A DNA stretch of 44,699 nt, taken from positions 1-44,699 of the IMG/VR virus record IMGVR_UViG_3300018005_000022; one strand, written 5' to 3'. The position numbers and the translations under genes are program-made. This document shows positions 7,072 through 16,386 of the stretch, in pieces. Origin of the DNA: a virus. A model generated the notes under the pieces. The model saw only the letters and a list, made by a program, of their open reading frames with translations, ran no database searches and had not been told where the DNA came from. Each line of letters opens with the position of its first letter. The first letter of the stretch is position 1.

Positions 7072-7548
7072 TCACGCGAAAAATACTTGCGCCCCCACTC
7101 TGCAAACCTCTTTCATGCTCTTAACCCACGAAGGGCAGTTAGGCGAATTGAGCAAGGCAACGGTGAGGTACTGATAAGCGTGTGCTTCTGCTATTTCCGG
7201 TGTCCGAGGGATACTGCCGTCTATCAGTCCGCTTGCAATTCCGTAACAATTTTGAAGCACCTGAGATATATTATATTGATTATCCCAGTCATTTGCAATG
7301 TTTTTTAATTGAGGGAAATTCGGATCATTCGGCAAATAGCATGAAAACTGATAAGGCTTTAAACAGACCTCTTGGATGCTTTTACCCATCCACGATTTTT
7401 TATCCACTCGCTCCAGAATTACCGAGCCTACAGCTATCTTTCCCTCATCCGGTTCGCCCCTAGCCTCACCATAGATAGTAAGCCCCATGATTTGTTTATC
7501 ATCGAGCTTGCCGAATATCTGCATTAATTCTATTTCTGATACTTGCAT
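7072..7548 (-). CDS. Cell-wall hydrolase, SleB family endolysin (158 aa)
   Basis: The LTIYGEARGEPDEGKIAVGS motif (about residues 23-42) is the signature of the Hydrolase_2/SleB fold, whose conserved Glu in GEARGE is catalytic in peptidoglycan cleavage. A YQFSCY-type motif follows, as expected. There is no signal peptide, so export would rely on the neighbouring holin-like protein. It has a GAGGTGA ribosome-binding site. This is the best endolysin candidate. Confidence 0.85.
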   Translation of the reverse strand: MQVSEIELMQIFGKLDDKQIMGLTIYGEARGEPDEGKIAVGSVILERVDKKSWMGKSIQEVCLKPYQFSCYLPNDPNFPQLKNIANDWDNQYNISQVLQNCYGIASGLIDGSIPRTPEIAEAHAYQYLTVALLNSPNCPSWVKSMKEVCRVGAQVFFA

Positions 7549-7551
7549 AAT

Positions 7552-7848
7552 TCACCTCCATAAATAATGTATTAATCCAGCTACACCCCCAGTGACTATT
7601 GCTACAATCACTACGGACACAAGCCAGAAAAAAGGCGAAAGTTTTGCTTGCTCAACGGCTTGGTCAATCTTCATTTGATTACCATTTACCGCTAAGTCTT
7701 TTACGCCCTTTTTAATTTCATCAAGAGCAAGAATCTGCAAATCTTGTCTGCCTCTTATTTCTCCCATGCTTTCTTTTATGTCACCAATAGACTTACCTAG
7801 ATTGGTAATATCTTCTCTCATGTTCGGATGTAACGGACAAGTTTCCAT
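7552..7848 (-). CDS. Holin-like protein, XhlA type (98 aa)
   Basis: Residues 1-70 are amphipathic and coiled-coil-like, with KESMGEIRGRQDLQIL. Residues 74-95 form one transmembrane helix (FFWLVSVVIVAIVTGGVAGLI) followed by a short basic end. This layout fits XhlA-type holin accessory proteins. It lies four bases before the endolysin in the same operon with an AAGGAG ribosome-binding site. A tail-related role cannot be excluded. Confidence 0.65.
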   Translation of the reverse strand: METCPLHPNMREDITNLGKSIGDIKESMGEIRGRQDLQILALDEIKKGVKDLAVNGNQMKIDQAVEQAKLSPFFWLVSVVIVAIVTGGVAGLIHYLWR

Positions 7849-7874
7849 AAATTCTCCTTATTTTAGTATTCCGC

Positions 7875-9332
7875 CTACCCTCTAAACATCCCCGAATTAA
7901 CTGCTGGTGCTGTAGGTTGATATGTGGCAGTACAGGAATTATCGGTTGTTCCCCCGCCTGAACCAGCACACGACCATGACCATGTATAGCCGGTTAGCGT
8001 AAAAGCCGTTTCGGTTCCAGTAGCACACATATTACTTGTTGGTGCGCCGGAGAAGAAACCACCACTCGAACTTCCGCAAAGCCCGTTTATAACCGCTTGA
8101 TAAGTAGCCGAACAGGAAGCCGTTGAGCCGCCCCCGCTTCCGATTGCACTCCAACTATATGTGCTTCCGCTTAGGGTTACATCACTGGCTGTCCCCGCAG
8201 AAACTAAATTGGTAGTAGGTGTCGAGCTAAAAGTTTGACCGTTGGCACTTCCGCAAACGCCGTTTATTACAGTATTCGTATAATTCCAGTTTAAACCAAC
8301 TAAAGATGCCTGTAACTGCGTGGCCGAAGCATTGGCTATTTCTATCTCAAAATAATATACTGTTCCGGCAGTTAAGGTTATCGGAGATGTATAGGTTGTA
8401 TAAGCGTCAGAATTATAAGCTACGCAGTTCTGATGTCCTATCGACCTTGCAAAAGGAGTAGTTTTATACCTATATTTTATGACGGGCGTTCCTTGCGTAG
8501 CAGTTACCGTAATCGAAACAAGATTACTATTCGCTTGAAAAGGCACTACGTTGCTTACAGCATAGTCCCCATTATTTAGAGTAAGAACGCCACCGTTTAA
8601 ATGCCCTGTGACAGAATCATTAGTTCCGCCCACGATTGAGGCTGTACCATATAAGAGCCACCACGAAAGGGACTCATGCCCCATTGCGGGATAGAGTGCA
8701 TTTCCCCAATCTCTGCTTCTCGTAGGCACAAGGGCGTTACTATCATTGGCTAGATATCCCATTACCACGTCTCCGGCAGTATTTGGATGGATATAGGTAC
8801 AGTTCGTTCCAGTTATGCCACCGTAGGAAGTAGACAAATACATATCTTTGGTCATGTCACTCAATTCTAGCCAATCTGGAGCCAAAGGTATGTTATTAAG
8901 ATACGCCCATTCTTCTTGTTTAGCGTTCCAATCTTCGATATAAGCACCAGAAGGCGGATAGGGAGTATATTGCACCAGTCGAAGAGTAGCCCCTGCGGTA
9001 GTCATGTAAGACAGTAGAGAATTTAACTCGGAAGTTTCCTGCCCGTAATCAGCTCCAGCCTGATTATAAACCCTATATGGTGTGTAGGACGTGAGCCAAC
9101 TTTGAATATTACTTAATGTGTAAGAAAGTGGCTCTCCAGGCACAGCCTTATTGATGTGAGACGTATAGGTAGGTGTTAAGTATGTCATCAATGTAATCAT
9201 AGGCTGGTCTACCGTACCCGGAGTATAACCGTACCAGATACTATCGCCTGTTCCCATCACATCATAGTGAGTGGCAAAACAAGGAGTAGAGATAATTAAG
9301 AATGCCAGTAGTGTTAAGAGTATTTTTTTCAT
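7875..9332 (-). CDS. Secreted SGNH-hydrolase-like tail protein with C-terminal repeats (485 aa)
   Basis: I chose the ATG at 9332 rather than the TTG four codons upstream. A Sec signal (MKKILL...PCFA, cleavage near 20) precedes an SGNH/GDSL-like domain: Gly-Asp-Ser with Ser31 as likely nucleophile, Asn90 in a NQAGAD block, and His182 in YIHPNTAGD. Two Cys-rich repeats near the C-terminus (NGVCGSANG... and NGLCGSSSG..., each ending CSATYQ or CTATYQ) are of a type found in secreted bacterial proteins. Such enzymes on phages deacetylate or cleave surface glycans. A signal peptide is unusual for a virion protein. Confidence 0.6.
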   Translation of the reverse strand: MKKILLTLLAFLIISTPCFATHYDVMGTGDSIWYGYTPGTVDQPMITLMTYLTPTYTSHINKAVPGEPLSYTLSNIQSWLTSYTPYRVYNQAGADYGQETSELNSLLSYMTTAGATLRLVQYTPYPPSGAYIEDWNAKQEEWAYLNNIPLAPDWLELSDMTKDMYLSTSYGGITGTNCTYIHPNTAGDVVMGYLANDSNALVPTRSRDWGNALYPAMGHESLSWWLLYGTASIVGGTNDSVTGHLNGGVLTLNNGDYAVSNVVPFQANSNLVSITVTATQGTPVIKYRYKTTPFARSIGHQNCVAYNSDAYTTYTSPITLTAGTVYYFEIEIANASATQLQASLVGLNWNYTNTVINGVCGSANGQTFSSTPTTNLVSAGTASDVTLSGSTYSWSAIGSGGGSTASCSATYQAVINGLCGSSSGGFFSGAPTSNMCATGTETAFTLTGYTWSWSCAGSGGGTTDNSCTATYQPTAPAVNSGMFRG

Positions 9333-9333
9333 A

Positions 9334-10605
9334 TTAGAATCCAAAGCAAGCCATAGGAGTAGTGCAACTCCCAGTGTAATTTCCAGTTACCGTTCCACTC
9401 GTTACGCCCGACTTAATATCACCTTGCGGAAGCTGTTGTGGAAAATAGGTATTTGCTATTTGAGCATAAGAACTTCCGATATAAAATTTAAATTGATTAG
9501 TCAGAGATGTTGTCCATGATGGAGCCGCACCCGTCCAAGCAGCAGCGTTTGAACCTTGCTCCAAAATACATCCTGTGCCCAAAGTGATATTTCCATTGCC
9601 GCCATTATAAACGCCAAAACTTAAATTTCCACCATTCCCTCCAGCAATATGGCAGTTATTGCCAATGGCAATAGTAGCCGATGTGCTATTATACAATCCT
9701 GGTCCTGTTGCCCCTGTAAAAGTACAACCGGTGCCAAAAGAGAGAGCACCAGAGTTATTTTTAAAACCGTAAGATGTACTATTGCCACCTCCTGTAAAGG
9801 TACAATTATTACCAGTATTTATTACTCCATTTGTATTGTTGTTTATTCCTGCTCCGCCGCCACTTCCTGCTGTAAATGTGACTCCGTTTCCCACTGTAAT
9901 CGTTGCTGCAGCATGGTTTTCAAAACCGTTTAGGGTGCCGACGCCAGTAATGGTAGAATCATTGCCAATACTCACCGGTCCTGTTGTCAAATTGTAAAAT
10001 CCGATTGCTGTCGCCGCATAAAGATTCCCAGTGAAGGTGAAATTTCCTGTGCTCTCGTCATAGATTGCGTAGGCAGTGGAATTAGAACCGGCTGTCGCAT
10101 CTCCGTTGAAGAGTATAGTGCCTGTGGTATTATCATTTAATCCGTAGGCTGCAGAATTTGAGCCACCTATCAATCCATTTGGGTTGGTGCCTGTGTTTAT
10201 AGTTAAGGTATTCGAGGTGGTTCCCGTTACCGAGATAACACCTCCGACAGAAGGTTTCGTTCCTGCCGTAATTGTTGTCGCTGATAAGGTACACCCTGAA
10301 TTACAAAGGCTTTGGCTTAGGTCTAAACCAAGCTGTCCAGTTTCTCCTGCGGTGGCATTTAATGAGGTAAAGGTACCTAATGTAGCAGGAGCCGAAGCAT
10401 CCCATGTCACAACATAGGAAGCCAAAACAACAGCATCCCCGCTGTGAGGATAGGTCGAGTTACACCCTGACCATACCGTTGTGTCACTGAAATTTCCTGC
10501 CTTCGTAGCCGTACAGGTATAAGCTATGGCAATCGGAATCCCAATTAACAAGGAAGCTAAACACGCCGCAATTATCAGTTCTTTATATAAGGGTAGTTTT
10601 TTCAT
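9334..10605 (-). CDS. Secreted beta-helix-like repeat protein (423 aa)
   Basis: The ATG at 10605 follows AAGGAGG. An N-terminal hydrophobic segment (about residues 9-29) is a signal peptide or anchor. The rest is Gly/Asn/Thr-rich with short repeats such as NNCTFTGGGN and GTGCTFTGATG, typical of a right-handed parallel beta-helix, as in tail spikes and adhesins. It lies between two other signal-peptide proteins. Likely a surface-binding protein; the exact role is unknown. Confidence 0.55.
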   Translation of the reverse strand: MKKLPLYKELIIAACLASLLIGIPIAIAYTCTATKAGNFSDTTVWSGCNSTYPHSGDAVVLASYVVTWDASAPATLGTFTSLNATAGETGQLGLDLSQSLCNSGCTLSATTITAGTKPSVGGVISVTGTTSNTLTINTGTNPNGLIGGSNSAAYGLNDNTTGTILFNGDATAGSNSTAYAIYDESTGNFTFTGNLYAATAIGFYNLTTGPVSIGNDSTITGVGTLNGFENHAAATITVGNGVTFTAGSGGGAGINNNTNGVINTGNNCTFTGGGNSTSYGFKNNSGALSFGTGCTFTGATGPGLYNSTSATIAIGNNCHIAGGNGGNLSFGVYNGGNGNITLGTGCILEQGSNAAAWTGAAPSWTTSLTNQFKFYIGSSYAQIANTYFPQQLPQGDIKSGVTSGTVTGNYTGSCTTPMACFGF

Positions 10606-10615
10606 AGTAGCCTCC

Positions 10616-12382
10616 TTATGGTAATACAAATTCAACGGTCATTGTTAGATAGGTAGCATCACCGTTATCACCCTTGGTCGTGCTTATATCAACTATCTGG
10701 TCACGCTGAATCTGATAATAAGTTGGATTCACGTCAACTGCTGTGCTATAACGAGTTGTGTTCGCTGAAATAGTTAATCCACCCGTCGAGTTGTTGACTG
10801 CGTTGCTGTTAATAACTAAATCTGCCTTCCCTTTATTCGTGCCCGTATCGGCTGTATAAGAGTAGAATGAATACCCTATGATGTAGGCTGTCGGCAGCTT
10901 CCAGACAAATTGAGAATAATTATTCTCAACAACTGTGCTTGAAGAACTAGCCTCATAAGAGCCAGGAATCTGAATTGAAAATTGTCGTATTCTATTGTTG
11001 TCACCGTAATACAAAGCAGTAATAGTGCCAGATAAAGATATTCCTTTAATAGTCATTAAAGCACTTGTCAACGCCGAAATCTGACCGTAATAGGTCGTGC
11101 CCCCGATGGTATATTTAATCGGAGAGCCTACAGAAACCGTGGCTGTATAATCCACGCCCATTGTGATTGTCGAAGTGGAAGCGGGAGTTGATGTATAGTT
11201 TGCTGCTGGAATAAGCATCCAACCTGGCACGATTCCATTTATCGTTTTGTTGGTAAGATTCTGTGTATCCGAATCTCCTATAACTGTGCCAGTAGGTGCC
11301 TGTTTCCATGTCGCAACCTGTACCCCATTTACGTCAGGAGCACTATAGACCATAAACTGATTTCCAGCGCTTGTTAGTGTTGGTTTTTGATAACTTCTAT
11401 TCGCACCTAGAGCAGAAGTTTGATGAGAACCTATGTCACAGTCCCCGTATAATTCAGAACCATAATCATCGTATTCGCAACTAACACCTTTTGTAGTGCC
11501 ATCAATAGTATTGGCTACTTTAAGCATTGTTAGTAAAGGCGTTACAACCGCAGTACCAGCGTAGATATAAGCAGGTCTTGTCGCTCCCGAAGCTCCTATG
11601 TTATAGGTATTGTCAGCAGAAAAAAGAAGATTGCCTGTGAGAGTGCCACCAGCGAGAGAAAATGCCCCCAAATCGGTAAGCATAGCCGCATAATTCGCCG
11701 CCGTGATAAGGGAAATTCCGTTCGCCGAAGCTGTGGTAGAACAGAGGTTGCCAGAGCAAGAACCACTTCCACCAATAGCTTGCATCGTCCCATCACCGGC
11801 TAAACAATAAGAAGATGTTTTTGTACCTGTCCAAAAAGCGGTAATGTCTGTATAAGCCGATAAAGCCGCTTGAAGTCCTGAACTTAAATAAGCGTATGAA
11901 CCCAAAGCACCAGAACCGCATTGCCCAGTTCCTACCACTGGGAAACCCGGCGAACAGGTTAAAGTGTTCTGATAATTAGTATCACCGGAAACAGCGGCAT
12001 AACCCGCACACACCGAACCGGTCGTACAGATTTTTCCTGTTTCAGCCGGTATTGATACCGTATTTGCCCCCAATGCACCTGTTACAGTTTTTACATCAAC
12101 ATAACCAGACGTAGCGTTTTTATATCTCTGGACTGTTCCTGTTCCCCCCGAAACAAAGCAATTACCGGTTGTGCAGTCGCCGACTGCGGTCACTGTCCCC
12201 GCACCTGCCGGAGTATCGCAACCACCAGTATTATAGAGGTAACATTTTGAAGCTCCTGATGTCGTGCCGAATAGTGCATCCACAACGGCAAGAGTGCCAA
12301 AATTACCGCCTATCTGATTATCGGCAAAAACAATCCCGCATAGGCAGACGATTAAAAATAAAATAGCAAATAACTTTTTCAT
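10616..12382 (-). CDS. Tail-fibre-like protein with signal peptide (588 aa)
   Basis: The start follows AAAGGAGGG. Residues 1-20 (MKKLFAILFLIVCLCGIVFA) are a textbook Sec signal. The body has fibre features: VTAVGDCTTGNCFVSGGTGT, SLAGGTLTGNLLFSADNTYN (the 'LTGNL.F..DNT.NIG' motif common in phage fibres) and a C-terminal beta-rich region (residues about 450-588) that may be a knob or chaperone-like domain. The combination of fibre motifs with a signal peptide is odd. Confidence 0.65.
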   Translation of the reverse strand: MKKLFAILFLIVCLCGIVFADNQIGGNFGTLAVVDALFGTTSGASKCYLYNTGGCDTPAGAGTVTAVGDCTTGNCFVSGGTGTVQRYKNATSGYVDVKTVTGALGANTVSIPAETGKICTTGSVCAGYAAVSGDTNYQNTLTCSPGFPVVGTGQCGSGALGSYAYLSSGLQAALSAYTDITAFWTGTKTSSYCLAGDGTMQAIGGSGSCSGNLCSTTASANGISLITAANYAAMLTDLGAFSLAGGTLTGNLLFSADNTYNIGASGATRPAYIYAGTAVVTPLLTMLKVANTIDGTTKGVSCEYDDYGSELYGDCDIGSHQTSALGANRSYQKPTLTSAGNQFMVYSAPDVNGVQVATWKQAPTGTVIGDSDTQNLTNKTINGIVPGWMLIPAANYTSTPASTSTITMGVDYTATVSVGSPIKYTIGGTTYYGQISALTSALMTIKGISLSGTITALYYGDNNRIRQFSIQIPGSYEASSSSTVVENNYSQFVWKLPTAYIIGYSFYSYTADTGTNKGKADLVINSNAVNNSTGGLTISANTTRYSTAVDVNPTYYQIQRDQIVDISTTKGDNGDATYLTMTVEFVLP

Positions 12383-12392
12383 ACGCCCTCCT

Positions 12393-12815
12393 TTAGAAAG
12401 CTACCGGTGTGCAAGATAGCGTTACCGATGTCGTGGCATCTCCGGCTGACTTACTTATGTAATTACCCTGAATATATCTACCGTAGTAATTTGTTATTTC
12501 CAAAACAGTGGGGGAAGCGGTAATTGTTTGTGCCGTAATTCCTAACCCGCTTGCATCTTCTCCTCCCGAATAATCAGCAAAGAGAACACTGACAACTACA
12601 TTAGTTGGAGCAGTGCCACCCCATGTAACGGTGCAATGCCATTTTCCATAAATTCTTCCCGTATCAACTTCACTTCCGATTCCTGTTGAAGTAACGGCGT
12701 TTAATAGCATATATCTTCCAATATTCGCCGGTAAAACTTCCTCAAACGAATATGCTATAATTGACGTTAAAAGAATCACTGCCAATGCCAAACTTCCGAT
12801 AAATATTTTTTTCAT
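12393..12815 (-). CDS. Small secreted beta-rich protein (140 aa)
   Basis: A signal peptide (MKKIFIGSLALAVILLTSII..., cleavage near 22) is followed by a beta-rich domain ending in a Cys pair region (VTLSCTPVAF). It has an AAGGAGG ribosome-binding site. It is the first of four consecutive signal-peptide genes downstream of the giant fibre. No family recognised; it may be an exported accessory of the fibre cluster. Confidence 0.55.
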   Translation of the reverse strand: MKKIFIGSLALAVILLTSIIAYSFEEVLPANIGRYMLLNAVTSTGIGSEVDTGRIYGKWHCTVTWGGTAPTNVVVSVLFADYSGGEDASGLGITAQTITASPTVLEITNYYGRYIQGNYISKSAGDATTSVTLSCTPVAF

Positions 12816-12841
12816 ATAAAATCCTCCTTAGATTTTATTCC

Positions 12842-15800
12842 TTATACATTCACAACGGCTGCTGCCGGTACTGGTGCGGCTAACGCCATTATTCCTGACT
12901 GAATAAGAGCATTGCTAATAGCGACAACCGCATCTGTTCCCCAAAAATAAATTTGTACCAATGTTCCCACAGATACCGAAACACTTGGAATTACTATATC
13001 AAAATAATCATGGAACAGTCCAAGATTTTCTAAATAATAAGAACTCCCATAAGGTACACCATTCAAATAAAGTTGCGCGTACATACGCACCCACGGGTTA
13101 TATGGATACCCTAATCTAAAACTAACTTGCACTTGCCCTACTTGCGTCATTGTCCATTGTCTGGCGAGGACAGGCGTAGTGGAAGTACCATTCACTTGAG
13201 TAGCCGCTGAACCAATAGTATAATTTGTTCCTGATGTTAATAAACAGTTCAGTTGCGCCGGATTCAATAAAACCCAATAATGATGATTGGAATCATAAAC
13301 TAGAAACATCGCAGACGAAGCCTGTATGTCTCCCACCATCAACACAAATCCGCCCGGCCTGACTATGGGATAGGGTGTACCGGAATTATAAGCAAGAGTT
13401 GGTGTGGGTGTAGTATTAGAATAAGAAGTGAAAATTTGGACAGAAAGGGTATTTACCAACGGGAACCCAGGAATGCTGACTGTAAGAGCATCCGATGTGC
13501 CCCCTGCCGTGCCGCTTATAAAATCAGCGCCATTCGCGCCAGCTTGCCCTACCTCGACTAGTAAGTCCCAAAATGATCCGTTAGTTGGTAAATTACCAGT
13601 AGTGGTAGCGATACAGATATAAGAGGAACCTTGGTAACTAACCGCATCATTTACATGATAGGTTTGTGAGCCGCTATAAACTCCCTGCCAGACCACTCCG
13701 TTAATGCCATTTGAACCGTTTGTGCCCGCCTCTACTAGCAAGTCCCAATAGGTTCCATTTGTGGGTAAATTCCCCGTAGTATCAGCAATGCAAACAAAAG
13801 AAGAACCGTTATACGATACCGCATCATTCGGTACATAGGGAGTTAAATTGTTGTAAGTTCCTAACCATATCAATCCCCCTTGCCCAATTTCCGCTATCAA
13901 ATCCCAGTACGTGCCATTCGTAGGTACATTTCCCGTTGAGGTCAGAATACAAATATACGAAGAACCCTGATAGGAAACTGCATCATTAACGGCGTAGGCC
14001 GTACTACCATTGTATGCACCTTTCCAATTAAGCCCCGCAATTCCATTCTGTCCGTTTTGCCCGACCTCCACCAACAGATTCCAGTACGTACCATTGGTAG
14101 GTACATTATTTATGGATTGCAAAATACAAATATAGGATGAACCTTGATAAGAGACAGCATTACCCGGTACATAGTTTATTGAACTGGAATATGCCCCTCT
14201 CCAAACTAATCCAGCTTGACCTACTTCCGCTAAAATATCCCAGTAAGTCGGGTTTGAGGGCGAATTGCCTGTCGTGGCGGCTATCGCAATATAAGAAGAG
14301 CCGTTGTATGAAACTGCATCGCCTATAGCATAGGCTGTCCCTGCGTTATATGCTCCTTTCCAATTTAATCCTGCGATACCGTTTTCACCGTTAGTACCAG
14401 CCTCGACTAACAGATTCCAGTACGTGCCATCCGTGGGGATATTCCCAGTAGAAGCTAAAATACAAATGTAGGAAGAACCATTGTACGATACCGCATTACC
14501 GATAGAGTAAGCCGTACCATTATCATACGCCCCCCTCCAAACAATGCCGCCCTGACCAACTTCCGCTAATAAATCCCAGTAGGTCTGGTTTGTAGGCACG
14601 TTACCAGTGGAAGCCAAAATACAAATATAAGATGAACCCTGATATATTACTGCATCACCGGGGGCGTAAGTTGTCCCTCCTGAATAAGCTCCACGCCATA
14701 CCAATCCGGGTATGCCTTGTTCTCCGGCAGCACCGACTTCGACTAAAAGATTCCAGTACGTGCCATTTGTTGGCAAGTTTCCCGTGGTAGGAACTATACA
14801 GATGTAAGATGACCCCGAATATGAAACAGCATCTCCATCTGCATAAGCTGTTGACCCATTATAAGCTCCCCGCCATACTAAACCAGCTTGTCCTTCTTCA
14901 ACAAGCATATCCCAATAGGTTTGATTTGTCGGATCGTGTCCAGTCGTATTTTGAATACAAATATAAGACGAGCCTAAATACGAAACAGCATCGTTGACAA
15001 CATACACAACGGCGGCATTGTAAACGCCCTGCCATTGAAGTCCCGCAATACCATTTGTACCATTTACACCCGATTCAACAAGTAAATTCCAATGTGTGCC
15101 ATCGGTAGGTAAATTGCCCGTTGAAGCAAGTATGCAGATATAGGACGATCCATTATATGAAACTGCATTGCCTATGACATAAGCCGTGCTTCCATTATAA
15201 GGACCTAACCAAACTATACCGCCCTGCCCGACTTCCGCAAGTAGGTCCCAATAAGTGCCGTTAGTGGGGAGGTTGCCTGTTGAAGAAAGAATACAAATGT
15301 ACGAAGAGCCTTGATAATAAACGGCATCGCCGATAGAATAAGCTGTGCTGCCCGAATAGACTCCTTTCCAAACAAGACCTGGAACTCCTTGATCTCCGGC
15401 CTGACCAACCGCAACAAGCAAGTTCCAATATGTCCCATTGGTTGGAAGATTCCCAGTTGTAGCTTCGATACAAATATACGATGATCCATCATAGGATACA
15501 GCATCGTTCTGTGCATAAGCAGTTGAACCGGAATATGCCCCCCTCCATACCAAACCTTGAGTGCCACTGGTTCCAGCTTGAACTAGTAAATTCCAGAAGG
15601 AAGGATTGGTAGGCAAATTCCCAGTTGTTGTCGCTATACAGACATAGGATGAACCTTCATAATAAACGACATCATTTGCTAAATAAGTAACCGACCCCGA
15701 ATAAGTTCCCTTCCATACTAGACCCGGTTCTCCAGGAGTACCTTGTCCTGAAAGTATCATCAATGCAAAATGAGAAGTATCGCTTTCAGGTAATGTTGTG

Positions 15801-16375
15801 GAATTGGTAATGGCGAGAATACAATTATAAACGCCAGTTGAATCTTCTACTACATCATAAGCCGCATAATTATGTCCGCTTACCCATGCCCCACGCCAGT
15901 TGAAGCCCTGTCCTGCTGGTCCCTGAGTTCCTGTTCCACCAGAAAGCATCAGTGCAAAATGTGTGGAATCACTACTAGGAATAGTTGTGGAATCCGTAAT
16001 AGCGACAATGCAAATGTAAACTCCGGTTGAATATGAGACTAAATCATAGTAGTCATAATTATCTCCGCTTGTCCATGCGCCGCGCCAATTTAAAAGTGTG
16101 GGAGGGAAAAATCCCAGTTCATCCCATGTATTAATAACTTCCCCGTTGGAATCAGTTACAACGAATTTATATAGTCCATTAGCATATATCTGTGCCTGAC
16201 CATTGGTGTCCAATACGATAGGATTTTCTGCCGGAATCGTTAAATCCTGATCTAAAAAAGTCGCTAATGGAGTTGTCGTCCCCGCGATATATGTATAAAC
16301 CAATCCCCCATTCAAGGGATTCCCTGAAGTGTCATGCAAACCTGAAAGTAAAAAATCCACGCATAAATTATTCAT
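12842..16375 (-). CDS. Giant tail fibre with 15 carbohydrate-binding-like repeats (1177 aa)
   Basis: Residues 1-90 are a typical fibre N-terminus (NGGLVYTYIAGTTTPLATF, then NPIVLDTNGQAQIYANGLYK), which attaches to the virion. Residues 96-949 hold 15 tandem units of about 53-63 residues with conserved W.G.Y, Y..GDAVSY.GSSYICI, TGN.PTN..YW.LL. This is a CBM5/12-like (chitin-type) fold with aromatic sugar-binding residues. The linkers carry collagen-like Gly-X-Y triplets (GTQGPAG, GTPGEPG, GDQGVPG). Residues 950-1177 form a beta-rich C-terminal head resembling C1q/TNF-like trimers. Function: host surface recognition. Confidence 0.8.
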   Translation of the reverse strand: MNNLCVDFLLSGLHDTSGNPLNGGLVYTYIAGTTTPLATFLDQDLTIPAENPIVLDTNGQAQIYANGLYKFVVTDSNGEVINTWDELGFFPPTLLNWRGAWTSGDNYDYYDLVSYSTGVYICIVAITDSTTIPSSDSTHFALMLSGGTGTQGPAGQGFNWRGAWVSGHNYAAYDVVEDSTGVYNCILAITNSTTLPESDTSHFALMILSGQGTPGEPGLVWKGTYSGSVTYLANDVVYYEGSSYVCIATTTGNLPTNPSFWNLLVQAGTSGTQGLVWRGAYSGSTAYAQNDAVSYDGSSYICIEATTGNLPTNGTYWNLLVAVGQAGDQGVPGLVWKGVYSGSTAYSIGDAVYYQGSSYICILSSTGNLPTNGTYWDLLAEVGQGGIVWLGPYNGSTAYVIGNAVSYNGSSYICILASTGNLPTDGTHWNLLVESGVNGTNGIAGLQWQGVYNAAVVYVVNDAVSYLGSSYICIQNTTGHDPTNQTYWDMLVEEGQAGLVWRGAYNGSTAYADGDAVSYSGSSYICIVPTTGNLPTNGTYWNLLVEVGAAGEQGIPGLVWRGAYSGGTTYAPGDAVIYQGSSYICILASTGNVPTNQTYWDLLAEVGQGGIVWRGAYDNGTAYSIGNAVSYNGSSYICILASTGNIPTDGTYWNLLVEAGTNGENGIAGLNWKGAYNAGTAYAIGDAVSYNGSSYIAIAATTGNSPSNPTYWDILAEVGQAGLVWRGAYSSSINYVPGNAVSYQGSSYICILQSINNVPTNGTYWNLLVEVGQNGQNGIAGLNWKGAYNGSTAYAVNDAVSYQGSSYICILTSTGNVPTNGTYWDLIAEIGQGGLIWLGTYNNLTPYVPNDAVSYNGSSFVCIADTTGNLPTNGTYWDLLVEAGTNGSNGINGVVWQGVYSGSQTYHVNDAVSYQGSSYICIATTTGNLPTNGSFWDLLVEVGQAGANGADFISGTAGGTSDALTVSIPGFPLVNTLSVQIFTSYSNTTPTPTLAYNSGTPYPIVRPGGFVLMVGDIQASSAMFLVYDSNHHYWVLLNPAQLNCLLTSGTNYTIGSAATQVNGTSTTPVLARQWTMTQVGQVQVSFRLGYPYNPWVRMYAQLYLNGVPYGSSYYLENLGLFHDYFDIVIPSVSVSVGTLVQIYFWGTDAVVAISNALIQSGIMALAAPVPAAAVVNV
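13529..16090 (-). repeat. 15-unit protein repeat with four-unit higher-order period
   Basis: Units are 63, 61 and 56 residues long, then alternate 59/53. Linker types recur every four units: units 5, 9 and 13 end in a QGG(I/L) linker; 6, 10 and 14 in NG.NGI.G; 7 and 11 in QAGL; 4 and 8 in a Q..G.PGL-type linker. This indicates three copies of a roughly 224-residue (672-bp) block (units 4-7, 8-11, 12-15). Confidence 0.8.
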
Positions 16376-16386
16376 TGTTTTTACCT

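Noticed and set aside
13529-16090. CRISPR-like regular spacing
   Set aside because: The repeats are about 160-190 bp, in frame, and vary as coding units of one fibre protein.
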